From positions 2,418,001-2,482,000 of the forward strand of contig NZ_CP066218.1 in the NCBI RefSeq assembly GCF_016313185.1: DNA of 64,000 nt, given 5' to 3'. Position numbers and translations under genes: made by a program. Positions 1-8,265 of the stretch are shown piece after piece. The stretch is from Mycolicibacterium baixiangningiae. Its GTDB lineage: Bacteria; Actinomycetota; Actinomycetes; Mycobacteriales; Mycobacteriaceae. The notes under the pieces were generated by a model. The model was given only the letters and a program-made list of their open reading frames with translations, was not told the origin of the DNA and searched no databases. Position 1 is the stretch's first letter; each line of letters begins with the position of its first letter.

Positions 1-148
1 CGCAGCCGGGGACGTCACCGTGCAGATGCCGCAGGTGGCCGCCGCGATCGCGGCCGGCGCGAAAGCCGCGGCAGCAGTGGTGCAGAGCCTGCTCGCTGAT
101 GAGTTCGGATTGCCGGTTCCGGCATGGAAGGAGTACGAGAATGTCTGA
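1..148 (+). CDS. NAD(P)/FAD-dependent oxidoreductase, C-terminal fragment
   Basis: Only the last 48 codons are in the window. They read in frame from position 2 to a TGA at 146-148. The fragment begins AAGDVTVQMPQVAAAIAAG and ends with an alanine-rich helix. This matches the C-terminal 'GD(V/A)xxxxQVxxAxxxG' segment that closes the FAD site in thioredoxin-reductase-like flavoproteins. The stop overlaps the following methyltransferase start by 8 nt, so the two genes are translationally coupled. A flavin reductase next to a small methyltransferase is, as I recall, a common mycobacterial pair. The substrate cannot be told from this fragment. Confidence 0.75.
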   Translation, partial: AAGDVTVQMPQVAAAIAAGAKAAAAVVQSLLADEFGLPVPAWKEYENV

Positions 149-758
149 GACAGTGGAGTTCTGGGAGCAGCACTACGGGGCGAAGGACCGGGTGTGGAGC
201 GGTCGGGTCAACGTGCGGCTCGCCGAGATCGTCGAACCGCTCGCACCAGGACGTGCGCTCGACCTCGGCTGCGGGGAGGGCGCCGACGCCATCTGGCTGG
301 CCCAGCGCGGATGGCAGGTGGTGGGCGTCGACGTCTCGACGACCGCGCTGAATCGGGCCGCCGAGGACGCCGCGGCGGCCGGTGTCGCCGAACGCATCCG
401 GTTCGAACGACACGACCTCGCGGAGACCTTCCCCAAGGGGAGTTTCGACTTGGTGTCGGCGCAGTTCTTCCACTCGCCACTGGACGTCGACCGCAACGCC
501 GCCCTGCATCGGGCGGCCGATGCCGTGGTGCCCGGGGGTCTCCTGCTGGTCGTGGACCACGGCGCCACGCCGGAGTGGACCTGGAAGGACGGTCACCCGC
601 ACAACCTGCCGTCGCTGCAGGAGGTGCTGACCGCGCTGGCACCCGATCCCGAGCGCTGGGAACAGCTACGGGCCGAGGAGGTCGAGCGGGCAGGGGAGAG
701 CCCCGACGGCGAACCGGTGACGTGGCTGGACAACGTGATCCTGCTGCGGCGGCGTTGA
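141..758 (+). CDS. Class I SAM-dependent methyltransferase
   Basis: A 205-residue soluble protein. Residues about 35-60 carry the SAM-binding motif I (LDLGCGEGADAIWLA) followed by an acidic motif II end (VVGVDVS). A later DLVSAQFFHS stretch fits motif IV. This is the standard Rossmann methyltransferase fold of ubiE/tehB-like enzymes that act on small molecules. The ATG at 141 was chosen because it overlaps the upstream flavoprotein stop and begins MSETVEFWEQHYG, the usual start of this family; a longer in-frame opening from 99 adds unrelated residues. The acceptor substrate is unknown. It probably works with the upstream oxidoreductase. Confidence 0.85.
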   Translation: MSETVEFWEQHYGAKDRVWSGRVNVRLAEIVEPLAPGRALDLGCGEGADAIWLAQRGWQVVGVDVSTTALNRAAEDAAAAGVAERIRFERHDLAETFPKGSFDLVSAQFFHSPLDVDRNAALHRAADAVVPGGLLLVVDHGATPEWTWKDGHPHNLPSLQEVLTALAPDPERWEQLRAEEVERAGESPDGEPVTWLDNVILLRRR

Positions 759-769
759 GCCGACGCCGT

Positions 770-2764
770 TCACCTCCACCGATCGCGCGCGGTCGGGACC
801 GGCATCCGTTGCGCGCGTAGCGGTTCGGTGTAGCTGTGCGGTGACACCGGAGGCGGTGGCGTGTTCGCCGTCTGCCGCCGGCGGTTCGCTTCGTCGATGC
901 CGTCGGACAGCCGGCCGAGGTATCCGATGAGCACGGCGACGTCGCCGTCATCCCAGCGGCTCAGCACGGATTCGAGCCCGGCGATGTTCTCCGACCGCTG
1001 GCGCTCGAAGATCGCCCGACCCCGCGGGGTCAGCGTGAAACGCGGTGGCGCGGCGTGATCGGGGGTGGGGACCCGGCCGACGAGCCCGTCGCGGATCAGC
1101 GTCGTGAGGCGGTCTTCGACCGCGCGGCTGGGGCTGTCGAGGGCGCGGCCGAGTTCGTCCAGCGTCATGGGTCCGGAACCACCCAGGTAGGCGGCGATCA
1201 CATAATCCCCGCGGTCCAGCCGCTTGGGCATCGACGGGATCTGCAGTCCCACCGCGGCCTGTCGGCCGAGCGCGGTCATCACGTTCTCGAGACGCTGCGC
1301 GCGCCGGTGGACCGGCGCCGGGGCCAGCACCGGTTCGATGGGCGACGGCGCCGGCACCGGAGCCGCGGTGGGGATCGCCGTCGCGATCAGGGCCGCGACC
1401 ACCGCGGCGCCCGCCGCGATGAGTAGCGCTGTCCGGAACGCCGCGAGCGACGGGATGGCGTGGCCGGCGAACGTCACGGTCATCTGCACCAGCACCGCAG
1501 CCATGACCGCACTCGACACCGAGGTGCCCAGCGATCGCGCCAGCGAATTGATGCCGTTGGCGGCAGCGGTTTCCGAGACCGGGACCGCGCCGTTGATGAG
1601 CGTTGGTAGCGCGGCGAACGCGAAACCCACACCGATGCTGACGACGACGCTGAACGCCAGGACACCGCCGGGCGAACCGAGCAACTGGGTGCCACCGAGA
1701 TAACCGGCAGCGATGACGACGGCGCCGACGATCAGCGCGAACCGGGGCCCGCGGGCGGCGATGATCCGGGCCGCGATGGGGGCCGCGGCCATCATCGCCA
1801 GACCGCCGGGCGCCATCCACAGGCCGGCGGCCACCATGGTCTGGCCCAGCCCGTAACCGGTGGCGCTGGGCATCTGGAGCAGCTGCGGCCCGATCAGCGA
1901 CATCGCGAACATGCCGAACCCGATCGCGATCGAGGCGAGGTTGGTCAGGAGCACCGGTTTCTTGACCGTGGTGCGGATGTCGACCAGCGGGGTAGATGCC
2001 CGGGTCTGCCACCACCCGAATACCGCGAACACCACGAACGAACCGACCAGCAGACCGATCGTGCTCGGACTCGACCAGCCCCAGCTCGAACCCTTCGAGA
2101 TCGGCAGGAGCAGCATGACGAGGCCCGCGGCCAGTCCGACCGCGCCGAACACGTCGAAACGGCCCATGTTCGCGGACGGGACGATGTCGGGAACCAGGGT
2201 GGCGAAGATCAGGCAGCAGCCGAGGCCAAGGGCGGCAGCGGACCAGAAGAGCGCATGCCAGCTGAGGTGTTCGGCGATGACGGCCGAGAGTGGAAGGCCC
2301 AGTGCGCCACCCACTCCCAGCGAGGCGCTCACCATACCCATTGCGCCGCCGACACGTTCGGCGGGCAGCGAGGCGCGCAGCACACTGATGCCCAGCGGGA
2401 TGACCGGGGCGCCGAAGCCCTGTAGGGCGCGGCCGATGATCAGCGGCACCAGGCTACTTGTCAATGCGGCGACGACCGAGCCCACGGTGAGCAGCGCCGC
2501 GCAGACGACGAGGACGCGTTTGGCGCCGAACATGTCGCCCAGGCGTCCGAACATCGGCGTGGCGACGGCACCGGTCAACAGTGTCGCCGTGACCGCCCAC
2601 GAGGCGTTGGATGCTGAGGTGTTCAGGAGGGTGGGGAGCTGCGGGACAAGGGGGATGACCAAGGTCTGCATCAAGGAGACGCTGGTGCCCCCGGCGGCCA
2701 GTGCCGCGATCAGCAGGCCGCCACCCGTTGGCGCCGCCGGACTCTCCGCCAGTTGGTTAGCCAT
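770..2764 (-). CDS. MFS (DHA2-type) drug transporter fused to a MarR-like winged-helix domain
   Basis: A 664-residue fusion. Residues about 15-470 are a multi-helix major facilitator with a GRLGDMFGAKR loop and a GRALQGFGAPVIPLG motif, as in 14-TM DHA2 drug/H+ antiporters. After a proline/alanine linker, residues about 500-620 form a winged-helix domain resembling MarR: MTLDELGRALDSPSRAVEDRLTTL would be the helix-turn-helix, then a GLVGRV wing and an LTPRGRAIFERQ helix. Pump and DNA-binding domain in one chain suggests a membrane-tethered regulator that may control its own promoter. The ATG at 2764 lies 7 nt after a -10 box, consistent with a leaderless message. Substrate specificity is not deducible. 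Confidence 0.85.
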   Translation of the reverse strand: MANQLAESPAAPTGGGLLIAALAAGGTSVSLMQTLVIPLVPQLPTLLNTSASNASWAVTATLLTGAVATPMFGRLGDMFGAKRVLVVCAALLTVGSVVAALTSSLVPLIIGRALQGFGAPVIPLGISVLRASLPAERVGGAMGMVSASLGVGGALGLPLSAVIAEHLSWHALFWSAAALGLGCCLIFATLVPDIVPSANMGRFDVFGAVGLAAGLVMLLLPISKGSSWGWSSPSTIGLLVGSFVVFAVFGWWQTRASTPLVDIRTTVKKPVLLTNLASIAIGFGMFAMSLIGPQLLQMPSATGYGLGQTMVAAGLWMAPGGLAMMAAAPIAARIIAARGPRFALIVGAVVIAAGYLGGTQLLGSPGGVLAFSVVVSIGVGFAFAALPTLINGAVPVSETAAANGINSLARSLGTSVSSAVMAAVLVQMTVTFAGHAIPSLAAFRTALLIAAGAAVVAALIATAIPTAAPVPAPSPIEPVLAPAPVHRRAQRLENVMTALGRQAAVGLQIPSMPKRLDRGDYVIAAYLGGSGPMTLDELGRALDSPSRAVEDRLTTLIRDGLVGRVPTPDHAAPPRFTLTPRGRAIFERQRSENIAGLESVLSRWDDGDVAVLIGYLGRLSDGIDEANRRRQTANTPPPPVSPHSYTEPLRAQRMPVPTARDRWR

Positions 2765-2800
2765 TCAAACCATGGTAAATGGTTAGTTCAACTATGTGAA
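2765..2800 (-). promoter_or_regulatory. Promoter with two embedded palindromes (candidate MarR-type operator)
   Basis: On the minus strand the region reads -35 TTCACA (2800-2795), a 17-nt spacer, -10 TACCAT (2777-2772), 7 nt, then ATG. This predicts leaderless transcription. An inverted repeat AACCAT-N5-ATGGTT (2768-2784) covers the -10 box. A second perfect palindrome, TAGTTCAACTA (2784-2794), fills the spacer. A protein bound here would block RNA polymerase. The MarR-like domain of the gene itself is the obvious candidate, but that is inference. Confidence 0.7.
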
Positions 2801-2813
2801 ATCTCGAAAGTTG

Positions 2814-3698
2814 CTAGTCGCCGACCGCCGGCCGCTTACCGCCGGTGTGGCCGGTGAGAACCACCACGAGCACGTAGGGCAGCAGGGCCACACACAGCAG
2901 GACTGTCGTGCCGGTGATCCCGACGGCGTCGCCGAACACCATCGTCATCCCGAGCGCCGCCACCATGTTGCTGCCGGCGTGCAGCATCGCGCCTGGCCAC
3001 ACCGATGCCGTCTCGGACCACAACCACCCGATCAGGAACTCGAGCAAAATGCTGAGCGGCAGCCACCACAGCATTCCCCACACCGCGTCCGACACCGGCG
3101 CGTCGCCACCGAAGTAGCCGACCCAGGGCAGCGGCCAGTGCCACACACCCCAGACCAGACCTGTGAGGAACGTCGTCAGGATCGGACGACCCGGAACCAG
3201 GCGGTCCCGCAGATACGCCGTCCAGCCGTACTCCTCACCCCAGAAGATCGGGGACAGCGCGATGCAGACGACCGGGCCCGCGGCCAGGTACAGCCATGAC
3301 GAGCCGCTCACCGAGTGCGGCGTCCACATTCCGGCCGCGGCCGCGATGAGGACGGCGAGGATCAGCACACCCCAGGGGATGGTCACGGCCGCCGCGTAGT
3401 GCCGCCACGAGCCCCTCAGGTTCAGGCGCAGCCCGGAATTGCGGAAGCCCTGCCTGGTGATCCACCGGCGCACCACGCAGGCGGCCAGCGCCGGAACGAA
3501 GGCGGCAGTGAGCAATTGGACCACCGGATCGTCCAGCGATCCGCCTGCCAGGTATACGGCGAACCAGGGCACCCAGGCGCATCCGAACGCCAGAATCAGA
3601 AACCATCGAACCCCGCGGCGTCGCAGGTCGGTAGGCTCCGCCCACGCGTGGACGGCAGGATGCTGTTCTCGGAAGTCGGCATCGGGAAGAGGGCACAC
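2814..3698 (-). CDS. CPBP family intramembrane glutamic endopeptidase
   Basis: A 294-residue polytopic membrane protein with the three CPBP (CAAX protease and bacteriocin-processing) motifs: EEYGWTAYL near residue 155, a WHWPLP motif near residue 190, and HAGSN near residue 250. These give the paired glutamates and histidines of the active site. The family is related to Rce1; bacterial members process peptides or are linked to immunity and signalling, and most have no known substrate. The GTG at 3698 starts 10 nt after the stop of the DHFR-like gene, so the two probably share a transcript. Function beyond the fold is unknown. Confidence 0.85.
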   Translation of the reverse strand: MCPLPDADFREQHPAVHAWAEPTDLRRRGVRWFLILAFGCAWVPWFAVYLAGGSLDDPVVQLLTAAFVPALAACVVRRWITRQGFRNSGLRLNLRGSWRHYAAAVTIPWGVLILAVLIAAAAGMWTPHSVSGSSWLYLAAGPVVCIALSPIFWGEEYGWTAYLRDRLVPGRPILTTFLTGLVWGVWHWPLPWVGYFGGDAPVSDAVWGMLWWLPLSILLEFLIGWLWSETASVWPGAMLHAGSNMVAALGMTMVFGDAVGITGTTVLLCVALLPYVLVVVLTGHTGGKRPAVGD

Positions 3699-3708
3699 CC
3701 TTACATCA

Positions 3709-4350
3709 CTACCGCCAGAAGAGGTGGTGTGTCACCCCGCTCGAACTCGGCACGAAGTCGTGGTGGAACCGGTCCTCCAACTCCTCGGGGGACTCCCACA
3801 GTCGCGTTCCCCGCCCGATCTCCACGTCGGAGACCGCGACGTGAAGGGTGTCCACGAGGCCGGCGGCGAGGAACTGCCGGATGACGGTGGCCCCGCCGCC
3901 CAGCCGGACGTCCTTGCCGTGGGCGTCCTCGCGGGCCCGTGCGAGTACCGTGGCCGGGTCATCGTCGACGAAGTGGAACGTGGTGTCTGACAGGGTGAAC
4001 GACGGACGCACGTGATGGGTCATGACGAACACCGGGGTGTGGAAAGGCGGTTCGTCGCCCCACCAGCCCTGCCATGCATGATCCCGCCAGGGGCCTCGCT
4101 GGGGGCCGAACTTGTTCCGGCCCATGATCTCGGCGCCGATGTTGTTCGAGAAGTCGCGCGTGAAGTAGTCGTCGAGTCCCCGGCTGCCGCCCGGCTCGGT
4201 GCGATTGGGCCAGCTGGCGGTGGCGCCGGCCCACGTGAACATGTCGGCCGGGTCGGCATGTCCGAAGGGCCGCTCCATGGTCTGGTTCTCGCCGGCGCCG
4301 AACCCGTCGCGCGAGACGGTGAAGTTCTGGACCTTGAGCAGTTGGGGCAC
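3709..4350 (-). CDS. Dihydrofolate reductase-like (RibD C-terminal family) protein
   Basis: A 213-residue protein of the RibD-C/DHFR-like reductase fold. Visible hallmarks are an N-terminal strand with VSRDGFGAG, the segment IGAEIMGRNKFGP, and a C-terminal nucleotide-binding stretch KDVRLGGGATVIRQFLAAGLVDTLHV. Family members bind NADPH, but most bacterial paralogues have no defined substrate. The GTG at 4350 was chosen because AGGAGG (4362-4357) lies 6 nt upstream; a longer open frame to 4410 would place that ribosome-binding site inside the gene. It is followed after 10 nt by the CPBP protease. Confidence 0.85.
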   Translation of the reverse strand: MPQLLKVQNFTVSRDGFGAGENQTMERPFGHADPADMFTWAGATASWPNRTEPGGSRGLDDYFTRDFSNNIGAEIMGRNKFGPQRGPWRDHAWQGWWGDEPPFHTPVFVMTHHVRPSFTLSDTTFHFVDDDPATVLARAREDAHGKDVRLGGGATVIRQFLAAGLVDTLHVAVSDVEIGRGTRLWESPEELEDRFHHDFVPSSSGVTHHLFWR

Positions 4351-4671
4351 GCTTTTCCTCCTCGGCAGACGACCGACGGCTATTGGACTTCCCGGGTCGG
4401 CGCAATTCATCGCGAGCTGTCTGGCGTCACGGGCGTGACACGAGTCCCTCGGCGGGACAGTATGCGGGTTGCCCGGCTCTTAGCGACAGGGTCGCTGGGT
4501 TGTCGCTGGTCGTGGACTCGGCGCTGGTCTCTCGCGACTTGTCAGCGACTCTGTCGCGCACAGGCGGGCAATTGCACGAGTGACTCCGGGCCGCCTCGCA
4601 GCCGGCCTGCCCAGTTCTACGCCAGGGTCGTGGAGGCAGCGGATCAACGACCCTCACGTCGATCTCGACGC
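4351..4671. other. 321-nt intergenic gap with GTCGC inverted repeats
   Basis: No convincing coding frame is visible. The first 15 nt hold the ribosome-binding site of the DHFR-like gene. Between 4482 and 4558 the motif GTCGCT/AGCGAC recurs: AGCGAC-N3-GTCGCT at 4482-4496, GTCGCT at 4502-4507, AGCGAC at 4544-4549, and CGCGAC...GTCGCG around 4533-4558. These could form small hairpins or be protein-binding repeats. No function is assigned. Confidence 0.5.
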
Positions 4672-5100
4672 TTATCCGGCAGGCACCTCTGCCAGCTGCG
4701 TCACGCGCACGCTGTTACCCGAGGGATCGCGGAATCCGGAGTCGATACCGTACGGCATCTCATGCGGCGCCTCGGTGAATTCCACTCCGCGCGCGGACAA
4801 TTCCTCGTAACTGCCCCGGCAGTCCTCCGTGGTGAGGAAAACCGTGCCGGCGAAACCCTTCGCGGTCAGATCGAGCACCTGCCTGCGGGTGGCGTCGTCC
4901 ATCATGGGCGGGCCCGGAACGGCCATGAGGACGATCGAGACGTCGTCCTGGCCGGGCGGGCCGACGGTCAGCCACCGGAAGACACCGTCGACGTCGGGAA
5001 GCGAAACATCCTGACGCACTTCCATTCCGACCTTCGAGGTCCAGAATTCGAGCGCGACTTGCTGGTCGTGAACCCACAGATGGGCACTGGCGATTCTCAT
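4672..5100 (-). CDS. VOC (glyoxalase/bleomycin-resistance fold) protein
   Basis: A 142-residue single-domain vicinal oxygen chelate protein. It starts MRIASAHLWVHDQQVALEFWTSKVGMEV, the typical first beta-alpha unit, and ends GIDSGFRDPSGNSVRV, the metal-ligand strand of the second module. Members include glyoxalases, dioxygenases and antibiotic-sequestering proteins; the substrate cannot be predicted. The neighbouring AraC-type regulator gene (5111-5433) is transcribed in the same direction just upstream, an arrangement I recall in other mycobacteria, but that regulator is broken here. Confidence 0.85.
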   Translation of the reverse strand: MRIASAHLWVHDQQVALEFWTSKVGMEVRQDVSLPDVDGVFRWLTVGPPGQDDVSIVLMAVPGPPMMDDATRRQVLDLTAKGFAGTVFLTTEDCRGSYEELSARGVEFTEAPHEMPYGIDSGFRDPSGNSVRVTQLAEVPAG

Positions 5101-5110
5101 AGGAGCGACG

Positions 5111-5433
5111 CTACGACCGGACAGGTGGCGCCGTCTTCTCCCTGTGTGCTGTCTTCACCCGGCTGTCGGCGGGTGGGCGGGTGTCACGCATGAGGATGCA
5201 CGTCGGCACGCGGGCGTGAAGAGCCGCCGGCGGCAGGCTGGCCCGGTAGGCCGCCGACTCTGCAGATACTCGCGCGGCGACTCCCCGAAGGTGCGGGTGA
5301 ACATGCGGCTGAAATGCGCCCGCGACAAGCCCGCAGCGGACGCCAGGTCGTCGACGGTGATCGGATCCGCGTAGCGGGCGTCCACGAGGTCGCGCGCCCG
5401 CTGCAGATATCGGGCCGGCGGCACCTGCGGCAT
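5111..5433 (-). pseudogene. AraC-family transcriptional regulator, internal deletion and frameshift
   Basis: The first part starts at ATG 5433 and reads YLQRARDLVDARYADPITVDDLASAAGLSRAHFSRMFTRTFGESPREYLQS, a complete first AraC helix-turn-helix unit. At about 5250-5262 the match switches to a different frame, which reads AAYRASLPPAALHARVPTCILMRD to a stop at 5111. That is the expected C-terminal end of the same family. The second helix-turn-helix, about 35-45 codons, is missing between the two parts. The simplest reading is a deletion of non-triplet length. The residual frame encodes at most a 92-residue product with one DNA-binding helix-turn-helix. Confidence 0.75.
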
Positions 5434-5444
5434 GAGTATGAGGG

Positions 5445-5450
5445 TACGGT
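5445..5450 (+). promoter_or_regulatory. -10 box of rnpB
   Basis: TACGGT lies 7 nt before the first base of the RNase P P1 helix (5458), which places the transcription start at about 5457-5458. No clear -35 box is seen. The -10 box lies just upstream of the start codon of the broken AraC gene on the other strand. Confidence 0.55.
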
Positions 5451-5456
5451 GATCTG

Positions 5457-5868
<412 letters not shown>

Positions 5869-5870
5869 CA

Positions 5871-7388
5871 TCACGTGCCCTTCGTCCCGGCCTTGCGCAC
5901 CGACTTGTCGAGGTTGCGCAGTGCGTCGTCCAACTGCTCACGCGCCCGGTCGGCGACCTCGGTCTCCAGCTGGTACAGCAGCCCGTAGGTGAACGTGTCC
6001 TCACCTGCGGCATGGGCGACGTCGGACTGCTGGGTCAGATGCGTGCGGCTGACCACGCTGTCCTGATGGTCGCCGAGCAGCGACTGGATCGTCTTCGCCC
6101 GCTCCGATACCTTGCCCGCCCCGGTGGCCGCCGCTGTGTAACGAAGGCGCTTGGCGCCCTTGCGGATTCGGTGCAGCGCCTCGTCGTGTTCGATGTCCTC
6201 GGCCGCCGCCGCCGCCCGTTTGGCTGCCTTGCGGACCCGCTTGTAGGCGGAGTCGATCGTGGTCGGCGCCGGTTCCTTGCCCTTCTGTGCGGCCGGCGGT
6301 TCGGCGGCCACCAGACCTTCGAGCGCATCGAGCAGGCGGAAGTACCGCTGCGAGCGCATCGCGATCAGCGACCGGCGCAACCCGGATTCATACCGCCGCT
6401 CGGCGCCGTCGACCAGCCGTGCGCGCACCGGCCCGCGCACCAGTTCCGGCGGCAGTGCGCCGAGCGCCTGCTCGTACCGTTCGGCCAGCACCTCGGCGTC
6501 GCGGGCCACCCCGAGCACCGCGGCGAGCTGCCGCAACTCGTCGAGCACCCAGGCGTCGTCGGAGATGCCGAACACGTCCTCGGCGGACTGCAACAGGCTG
6601 CGGATCTTGCGTGTGGTCACCCGCATCTGGTGCACCGAGTCGTAGACGTCGGCTCGCACCGCGCGGTCCCACGTCACCAACTCCTCGACCTGTTCGGCGA
6701 CGGCGCGGTGCACCGGATCCTCCGCGCGGGTCTTCACCTCGTGGTCGGTCTGCCCGGTGTCGAGCACCCTGCCGAGCTTCGATCCGTGTCCGGCGGGTGA
6801 CGCCCCGGCGTCCAGCACCCGGTTCGTCAGCCGGTCGAGCAACGCGGCGTCACCCGCGCCGACGAGTTCCAGTTCCCACTCCCGCCAGCGCTGCTCTGCG
6901 CCGCCCTCCGCGGACGCCGTCACCTCGTCATCGCAGAATTCGGCCACCGCCTCACCGTCGGGCCCGAACAGCATGTCGACGGTGCGGTGCGTACTGATCC
7001 GGGCGACGGGCGCCAGCGGGCGGTCGCGGACGATCGCCAGCACGACATCGCGCAGTTCGTCGGGCACGTCATCTCTGTCGGGGTCGCCCCCGAGTGGGAC
7101 CCGCACTTCGGTGCGCGTATCGGCACCGGCGGGGAGTTTGAGATGCCAGCCGGCATCGGTCCCGCCGGTGCGGCGCCGCAACGTGATCCGGTGCGCGGCG
7201 AGGTCGCGCCCAGGGGTGTCGAAGTAGATCGCGTCGAGGTGCTGGACCGGCAACCGTTCCACGCGTGTGACCGCATTGAGCCCGTCGAAGGACGGCGACA
7301 CGGTCGACTCGACGCCGTTGGATTCCGTGACCTCGAACTTCCGCTCCACCTCGGTGTGCCGAGAGGTCTTGGGCGTCTTACGTGCCAT
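5871..7388 (-). CDS. CYTH and CHAD domain protein
   Basis: A 505-residue protein. The N-terminal CYTH domain (about residues 10-200) starts with the EVERKFEV signature whose acidic residues bind metal and triphosphate. The C-terminal CHAD domain (about residues 215-500) is helical, with the conserved HQMRVTTRKIRS and LHRIRKGAKRLRY histidine/basic segments. CYTH proteins hydrolyse or bind triphosphates, and CHAD domains bind polyphosphate, so a role at polyphosphate is likely. The ATG at 7388 was chosen because GAAGGTG sits just upstream; a longer frame to 7430 lacks this. It appears to be the counterpart of M. tuberculosis Rv2226. Confidence 0.88.
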   Translation of the reverse strand: MARKTPKTSRHTEVERKFEVTESNGVESTVSPSFDGLNAVTRVERLPVQHLDAIYFDTPGRDLAAHRITLRRRTGGTDAGWHLKLPAGADTRTEVRVPLGGDPDRDDVPDELRDVVLAIVRDRPLAPVARISTHRTVDMLFGPDGEAVAEFCDDEVTASAEGGAEQRWREWELELVGAGDAALLDRLTNRVLDAGASPAGHGSKLGRVLDTGQTDHEVKTRAEDPVHRAVAEQVEELVTWDRAVRADVYDSVHQMRVTTRKIRSLLQSAEDVFGISDDAWVLDELRQLAAVLGVARDAEVLAERYEQALGALPPELVRGPVRARLVDGAERRYESGLRRSLIAMRSQRYFRLLDALEGLVAAEPPAAQKGKEPAPTTIDSAYKRVRKAAKRAAAAAEDIEHDEALHRIRKGAKRLRYTAAATGAGKVSERAKTIQSLLGDHQDSVVSRTHLTQQSDVAHAAGEDTFTYGLLYQLETEVADRAREQLDDALRNLDKSVRKAGTKGT

Positions 7389-7464
7389 GTTCACCTTCGC
7401 TGATCCTGGAGGGAAAACACAGCCTGCCACACCGAGGTGAACGCGTTCGGGCGATGCGGATCGC

Positions 7465-7470
7465 TACAGT
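7465..7470 (+). promoter_or_regulatory. -10 box, leaderless promoter of the enoyl-CoA hydratase
   Basis: TACAGT followed by 6 nt and then the GTG start at 7477. There is no ribosome-binding site. Confidence 0.5.
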
Positions 7471-7476
7471 CCCCCT

Positions 7477-8256
7477 GTGAGCGATTACCAGGCAGTCACG
7501 TTCGAGCAGTCCGGTCCGGTGGCCAGGATCCTGTTGAACCGCCCGGAGGCGGCGAATGGGATGAACGACACCATGACCGCAGAACTCGCCGACGTCGCCG
7601 CACGCTGTGACACCCCGGCGACCAAGGCCGTGGTGCTCACCGGATCCGGTCGATTCTTCTGTGCCGGCGGCGATCTCAAATCGTTCGCGGCCGCACCGTC
7701 GCGGGGCCGGTTCATCAAGGGCGTCGCCGACGACCTGCACCGGGCGATCTCGACGTTCGCCCGGATGGACGCTGTACTGGTCACCGCCGTCAACGGCGCC
7801 GCGGCGGGTGCCGGATTCAGCCTCGCGGTGGCCGGAGACCTGGTGCTCGCCGCCGAGTCGGCGTCGTTCACGATGGCCTACACCAAGGTCGGGCTGAGCC
7901 CGGACGGCAGTTCGTCCTATCACCTACCGCGACTGGTCGGGATGCGTCGCGCACAGGAACTCATGCTGACCAACCGGACCCTGTCGGCCGCGCAGGCCCA
8001 GGAGTGGGGCCTGGTGACCGACGTTGTGCCCGACGCCGAACTCGGCGACCGCGCGACCGCACTGGCCGAGCAGTTGGCGGGCGGGTCGGCGCCGTCGCAC
8101 GGTGCGGTGAAGACGCTGCTTCTCGCCTCGCTCAAGAACAGCCTCGAAGAGCAAATGGAACTCGAGGGCCGACTGATCGCGCAGCGCGCCGACTCCGCCG
8201 ACGGACACGAAGGTGTCGACGCATTCCTGGGCAAGCGCAGGCCGGACTTCGCGTAA
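7477..8256 (+). CDS. Enoyl-CoA hydratase/isomerase family protein
   Basis: A 259-residue crotonase-fold enzyme. It has the oxyanion-hole strand VLTGSGRFFCAGGDLKSF (about residues 50-70) and the second motif NGAAAGAGFSLAVAGDLVLAAESASFTMAYTKVGLSPDGSSSYHLPRLVG. The position of the usual catalytic Glu144 (rat hydratase numbering) is occupied within GLSPDGSSS, where many isomerase-like paralogues have Asp/Ser. An isomerase or a different acyl-CoA reaction is therefore as likely as hydration. The GTG start at 7477 follows a TANNNT box by 6 nt. It stands alone, divergent from the CYTH/CHAD gene and convergent with panB. Confidence 0.88.
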   Translation: MSDYQAVTFEQSGPVARILLNRPEAANGMNDTMTAELADVAARCDTPATKAVVLTGSGRFFCAGGDLKSFAAAPSRGRFIKGVADDLHRAISTFARMDAVLVTAVNGAAAGAGFSLAVAGDLVLAAESASFTMAYTKVGLSPDGSSSYHLPRLVGMRRAQELMLTNRTLSAAQAQEWGLVTDVVPDAELGDRATALAEQLAGGSAPSHGAVKTLLLASLKNSLEEQMELEGRLIAQRADSADGHEGVDAFLGKRRPDFA

Positions 8257-8265
8257 AAGGGGGGC

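Noticed and set aside
4411..4671. Short open frames of 60-80 codons in the gap on both strands
   Set aside because: No ribosome-binding site, no leaderless box and no recognisable sequence; overlapping frames of similar size occur on both strands.
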